From Nymphalis io (taxonomy: Eukaryota; Arthropoda; Insecta; Lepidoptera; Nymphalidae), in NCBI RefSeq assembly GCF_905147045.1, contig NC_065901.1, forward strand, positions 4,278,001 through 4,342,000: a DNA stretch of 64,000 nucleotides, read 5' to 3'. The position numbers and the translations under genes were made by a program. Under the pieces are notes generated by a model. The model saw only the letters and a program-made list of their open reading frames with translations. It did no database searches and was not told the origin of the DNA. The first letter of the stretch is position 1, and every line of letters starts with the position of its first letter. Positions 58,641 to 64,000 of this stretch are shown piece by piece.

Positions 58641-58714
58641 ACTGCTAGCTAATATTAAAATCCGCGATCTTTATTTTAAATCCAGGTGTTTTACCCATCT
58701 TGACTTATTTAAAC

Positions 58715-58925
58715 GGGTCTTGCCTAACGTTGGCTTCGACGGCCAATCTCAAGAGACTAACCAACTTTGCAAGTCACAGTGCACAAGTGTTTCTGCAATC
58801 ACAGGGGCACTCTACTCTATTCCATTGCTGTCACAATTCGATGGGAACGCAAATCCGAAACGAGTGGACAGAGTTTAGAACCAACGACTTAATGTGCTTT
58901 CCGAGGCACACTTAGGTTCTGCTAG
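58715..58925 (-). mobile_element. SINE-D body, older copy
   Basis: Reverse SINE-D order: GACGGCCAATCTCAAGAGAC, GTGCACAAGTGTTTCTGCAA, GGGGCACTCTACTCTATTCC, CGATGGGAACGCAAATCCG, TGTGCTTTCCGAGGCACAC. The head is absent. It immediately follows the LINE 3' remnant. Confidence 0.8.
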
Positions 58926-59599
58926 TGAGAATTCTTAGACAGGAAAACCTAATATTTTTTTAATGGCCCGAAGTTTAATACTTCAGCCAGTGATGTTATT
59001 TAAATAGACTAATTGACTCAAATCAGATTTAAAATTAAAATTATGTCGCAACTTTACGATATTCTAATTAAAACATCTGTTTTTAAAAATAGATGTAACT
59101 AATAACATATTTCGATAAGGTAAAAATAAACATTGTAGCCCTTAAAACATAGTATTATGTTGACTTCTTTTAGAAACTGATACTTTTCTAGTTTAACCGA
59201 ATAACGTATAAAACCGGTAAAAAAACCATCCCACGTGGTTAGTCACGCGGGAAAATATTTCAGTCAGATGCGTTCAACCGTGGAAATGAGATTGTGTTAA
59301 AAATAAAACAGGTTTAAACAATGCATGTGTGTGAAACGGGTGTGAAAAGTTAATTTTAGTGGATTTTTTGTACAATAACAATAATAATTAATAAATCTAA
59401 TAGTTAGTCATCATTTACACTTTCTATATAAATGTAATAAATAATAAAGTTCTTTATCCATTGAAGCAATAAAAACTTAAATCGAGTTTATTAACTAATA
59501 AAGAATTAGCTTGTTCTGAATAAAAACATAAGAAACAAGAATGTGCGATTTTTTTTATTTATAATTATATAAAGCATGCTATTAAGTGTTTGTTTTTGA

Positions 59600-59830
59600 C
59601 TACTACGTTGGTCTAGTTACTAGCCTGATGTCTCAGGTTCAAAGTCAAGGTCAGGTTACTGCGTCCTTAAGTCAAGCAATTCTCAGTAACAGTCAGGAGT
59701 TACGCGTTTTGAGCATACTCCCTTACTTAAAAATATACGGGTAGTCGTTGACCCTGCAGCTATAATCTTTTTATTAATTTCGAATTTATATCTCATGGGA
59801 TTATAAAAGTGTGCAAAGAACAAGTTTACT
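59600..59830 (+). mobile_element. SINE-D, degenerate
   Basis: Head ACGTTGGTCTAGTTACTAGC with B-box CTCAGGTTCAAAGTCAAGG, then TTCTCAGTAACAGTCAGGAG and ATCTCATGGGATTATAAAAG in the SINE-D order. It lies in the opposite orientation to the copy 700 bases upstream. Confidence 0.7.
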
Positions 59831-59879
59831 CTTTCATTGTACAGTGTAACGAAAATTATTTTTATTTGCCACCCCTTAC

Positions 59880-60037
59880 GTTTTCAAGGCCCTACCAAAC
59901 TTGGGAACTATGATATTATGTCCCTTGTGCCTCTAATCACACTGGCTTACTCATTCTTCAAACCGAAAATATATAATACTAATACTTTTAACACTAAGTA
60001 TTTCTGTTTGGCAGTAGAATACGTGATGAGTGGGTAG
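59880..60037 (-). mobile_element. SINE-A partial, with small insertion
   Basis: Reverse SINE-A: AACTTGGGAACTATGATATT, ATGTCCCTTGTGCCTCTAAT, TCATTCTTCAAACCG, ACACTAAGTATTTCTG, GGCAGTAGAATACGTGATGAG. About 20 AT-rich bases are inserted in the middle (near 59965-59990). Confidence 0.75.
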
Positions 60038-61414
60038 AAAGGCTTGCAACAAAACTTCAACTTAGACACAGATTTATAGTTGAAGGTTATCCTTTATCCT
60101 TTAGTATAAACTCGCTATGAACTTTAAATGTTTAATTTAAAAATAATGTTAACGTACCCACGTTAATATTATATAATGAATTCACTATTTTAAAAGATTA
60201 TATATTTGTCTTGCTACTAAGCGATCTCTGTGTTACGTTATATTTTTAATTATTTACGTAATATCTTTTTCCAAACGGATACATACGTAACTCGTCATTT
60301 AAATTCCCGTAATGTTAAAAACTTTCTTGAACTCAACAAAATTAAGCAATACAATTGCTTGCTTTCACTTATTATACTGAAACGGAAAGCGAATTAATTT
60401 ATAGGTTAATGCAATTGCGGTTAAGATACAACAGGAAGGAGATACGGAAGTGGGGAGTAATTGTTTGCAGACCATCCTGTATATGACATCACAAATGTTT
60501 AGCTGTCACGTTACTTGCTACCAAATAAAGTACATAAAAGATCCTATTTATTTCTCATTATTATTAATGATAAAATATAAACGAAACAACTATTACAGAT
60601 TTAATTTGTTTTAGACATAACCATAAGTTCTAATCAGACATAAATATTTCGATAATCCACTGCAGAACAATTGATTTATATATAGTTATAAAAAAATATC
60701 TGACTGACACACAGCCCAAACTACTGGGGCTTCGAAAATTTGCACACAGGTTCCTTCTCTACCGTAAGCTACTGAAACTGGTATAAAACTGATATAAAAT
60801 CTTTGTTATTTTGATTGCCTTTTGACAAAGCTTCAAGCAACTGATATATGCTTCACATAAAATATAAGTATATTTTGTGAATATGAACTTGTACGGATCA
60901 GTTCCAAATCCTGATTTGTTTTCCAATGTTTCAAGCAATTATCACCAATAATGAAGCAACTGTTTATTTTCGTCCAATACAAATATTTATCACAGATTAT
61001 ATTGATTAGTAAGATTGAGTGATTTTTCAATGACATTGTGCATTGACATTTTGTTGTAATATATCTATTTAGTAATTTTAGTATATATAACGATTCACGT
61101 CAAAACTAATTTCAGTCTTCAATTATTCTGTGATGTCATACGTAAGTGTACGTATCTACCTACGTCAGTTCCAATAGATTCGGGACACTAACTAAGAACA
61201 CTTCTATAATTTAGTTATAATGTTCAACTAAACTTGTGATAACTTAGCACAACTTATCATATAGCTACCTAAATATTATATAACCTTATATACTTAGAGG
61301 CAGATTTAAACCTGAAGATTATACTTTCTATGACCTTTAAAGGTTGTATTTAAAATATTGTTTACGTGGGTATTCATATTATATTATACATAATGATTGT
61401 ATTGTAATGTATTA

Positions 61415-61419
<5 letters not shown>

Positions 61420-61462
<43 letters not shown>

Positions 61463-61470
61463 TATATATA
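61420..61470. repeat. (AT)n microsatellite
   Basis: About 18 alternating AT units, then TTTATATTATATATATTT. Confidence 0.95.
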
Positions 61471-63435
61471 TTTATCTTGCACTATCCATCGAAACCTTGG
61501 CAGGTAAAAGTAAAAATATATATTTAACAACTGGCAACTTTAGAAATGGCAAAAAAGGGAGGGTGAGTTAGCGCCTCAAGTCTGTCAGTCAGAACATTGA
61601 TCTTTGTACAGTTAATTTTGAAATCATTAACAATTCTTCGCACGAATTGACTTAAAAATGAGTAGAATAATAAATTTTGAGTAATATCTTGTACTATTCT
61701 AAATGAATACACAAACAAATAAATAAAAATACGTGATAAATAGACAGTATTAAATGATTTTTCGTCTCGATATCTAACGAATACTGTTCATATGTACGAA
61801 TGCGTCGACTTGCGTGACCTCCGTGACCAGCGTGCTCACACGAAATCGCTGATAGATATAGATATATAATGAATTTTCTTATTTTAACCTTTGCTTTATT
61901 TTACCAGCTTAGAACAGTAATACGTTATATTATTAATAGTATATACGTTAATATAGAAGAAGAGCCAAAGACCAACCGACCATTCCATAGGAGAGCGAAA
62001 TTAAGATCAGTTTGAAATTCGAGTTCAGTGGTTAAAGAATTCGTGTATCCCAAACAAATACCGCGAATCATATGTAGGCCGAATGCGTTATACTTTTGCT
62101 TATTACAAGAAAGTTTGCGCTGAACGACGTTACAGCAGTTGCAATTTGAAAACTTAATTATAAATATATGGAATTGAACAATATTTGTTATCAATATTAT
62201 TATTTTTAATTTCCTTTTTTAAAAGAACTTGCTTCGGTTTAAGCTGACTCAAAATCTCATTGTAATGATATTTTTCAGAATAAAATTCGTTTAAAGTCAG
62301 TAAAAAGAAATTAAGGAAACCGTAAAATTTCAACTTTACTATATGACACAGACAATGATATTCAATGCTACACTATATTGAGAGTAAATTTCATTACATT
62401 GTGGACTCTATTTTTAAAACAAGAAGGATCAATATGTATAATACCAAGTCTTTGAGCTCATTTCAATGCAGTTTTAAGAAACTGAGAAATAGAGAACATT
62501 TTTAGAAGACTGTAATAAAAATACTCGACATTGTTGCGTGTCTATATGAGAAATATTTATGAACTGAATTTAAAACAACATAGCTAGTATTATTCTACGC
62601 TGCTATTAATAATTTATAGTGAATGCAATATAAAATTTTAAACATAAAATATTAAATGCATAACTCCTTAAAGTAACTGACGCCATATCGATTTTTTGTA
62701 TAATGACATATATAAAATAAATCAATTAACTACTAAGACGAAATGAAATGAAATTACAATATACTTTTAATTGTAAGAAAATCTTAGGACATTATTTTCC
62801 CCCTTTAGTTATTATTGGGAAAAGAAGATCTATTATCAGTCGTAACCAATCACAATATTGACAAAACAAATATATTCAATCTAGCCGTACCGCAAAGCAT
62901 CTGGGACTCTAAATGATCGAATTAGTCAAATGCTTGCCTAAAATCATCCAAAGCGTTAAACAAAGCAAGCGCCGAGGCGCAATTTGTTACAAGCATAATA
63001 CCGTGCATTTTAATTGGGGCGTAACTCAGTCTCAACTTGCCCTATTCTCCTCCCCGCTTCCCGTTTATCCGAGTTCTGTAGATCCTGTACGCAAGTTGAA
63101 GTGATAAATAGTGTTCCTGGGCTCATACTAAATCACACCTTATGAAAGGAACTGAATTAAGACGTTACGACGTAACGCTTTAGTTTTAGCCGGTTAGTGC
63201 TGAATTTGTTTAGCACATAGTTTGTAGTTTGTAAGATTTCATTATTCATCATTTCATTTACGTAATGTTGTTCGTTATTTTGTGCATAATATTGTTGAAC
63301 TTAGGCAATACTTACTCTATCTTGAATTTAATAACCAACGTTTTACTTTTGGTAAATATGTAATTACAAGATATTACAACAACGTATATTGTTATAGATG
63401 TAATAAGTCTTCACAAAATAATATACATACAATCT

Positions 63436-63497
63436 CAATTGCGTTTCGTCATTTCTTTTCTTGTTTGACAAGAAAAGAAAATGACGAGACGCATTTG
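63436..63497. repeat. Imperfect hairpin of about 28 bp, pre-miRNA-sized
   Basis: Left arm 63436-63463 (CAATTGCGTTTCGTC...) and right arm 63469-63497 (...GACGAGACGCATTTG) pair with about three mismatches and one bulged base around a TTTGA loop. The stem has a bulge and mismatches as in animal miRNA precursors, though the loop is small. Transcription is unknown. Confidence 0.7.
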
Positions 63498-64000
63498 CTT
63501 AAAGCCTCGGTAATACCTCCGTTTCATTCTTTGAAATAAACAATACATAAAACAGAAAATAAATTTAAGTCTCGTTAAATTTACACGCTTCATACTTTAG
63601 TACTGGATCAGATTGATTGGCGACGTCACTCGCAATTCGCTAGACAAGACCCTTTTGTTGCTTGCAAATTGTTCACCCATCGTTCGCATCGCGATTGTTA
63701 TTTTGCATCTTGTCTTATGGAAATGAAGCTTAATGTTATGTTATTAAAATACCTCGGGGATAGGAACTTTACGAGACGCTCGAATTCCGAGCACGCTTAA
63801 ATGGATACAACGATGTGACCGTAAATAGACATTATGTAACAATGGTTTTGGTGTGTACAATATTGTACATAAATGATATAAGGATATTGCGTACAATAAG
63901 ATTTGATTAAAATATGAGCGAGTAAATTAATTTATATTGATGACAAAAAAATAAATAAAGCTTTATTATTTTCTTTTTTGTTTTATGAAAATATCACGGA

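Larger units (their letters stand above)
60038..64000. other. AT-rich non-coding stretch
   Basis: No supported gene. Contains the AT microsatellite at 61420-61470 and the hairpin at 63436-63497. GC-richer patches at 61800-62160, 62890-63110 and 63600-63800 have short frames without domains or splice sites. Confidence 0.6.

Noticed and set aside
58468..58878. 136-codon plus-strand frame
   Set aside because: It runs antisense through a LINE 3' remnant and a SINE-D; no domain.
1..64000. CRISPR array, operon-like gene cluster, rRNA or integrated virus
   Set aside because: No regularly spaced repeats, no compact gene runs, no rRNA-like sequence and no capsid, envelope or polymerase genes other than the LINE reverse transcriptases.

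Overview
This is nuclear DNA from an insect, almost certainly a butterfly or moth. It is very AT-rich and has no compact gene runs. It carries several tRNA-headed SINE families whose sequences I associate with Lepidoptera, and RTE-type retrotransposons close to those annotated as endonuclease-reverse transcriptase in moths and butterflies. The most abundant SINE (called SINE-A here) is one I associate with nymphalid butterflies; that family-level placement rests on memory, not on a search.

The window looks like intron or intergenic space filled with retroelements. The only well-supported host coding sequence is one exon on the minus strand (41981-42165). It has a splice acceptor, a 115-base 5' leader, an ATG, a signal peptide of about 20 residues and a splice donor in phase 1. 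The rest of that gene would lie at lower coordinates, or outside the window. Four GC-richer or unusually open islands (6900-7259, 32246-32500, 35685-35850, 45130-45970) may hold further exons or old transposon coding, but none could be identified.

Retroelement layout. (1) 10285-13387, minus: a nearly complete but dead RTE-type LINE with an AP-endonuclease ORF, an internal deletion, and an in-frame stop in the reverse transcriptase. (2) 20685-22010, minus: a 5'-truncated RTE copy with an exact 10-bp target-site duplication and open RT. (3) 25305-27666, plus: a longer RTE copy with an exact 11-bp duplication and 780 open codons. Copies 2 and 3 are near-identical and in opposite orientation. (4) 51649-55530, minus: a different LINE family with a C-terminal CCHC finger. 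It is bounded by an exact 15-bp duplication, carries one frameshift, and is split in its endonuclease by a young SINE-A. Smaller LINE remnants lie at 50990-51190 and 58434-58640.

Around these lie about 30 SINE copies of four families. SINE-A begins GGTGGTAGGGC and ends in poly-A; SINE-B has a tRNA head and ends GGCTGTTACTG; SINE-C has a tRNA-like head ending in a TCGATTCCCAC-type B box; SINE-D has a tRNA head and an ATT-repeat tail. Target-site duplications could be read directly for several. There are also AT microsatellites, three hairpins and Helitron-like repeat fragments. I found no CRISPR array, operon, intact tRNA or rRNA gene, or recognisable new multi-gene system. The long unannotated stretches are AT-rich DNA in which I see no supported gene.
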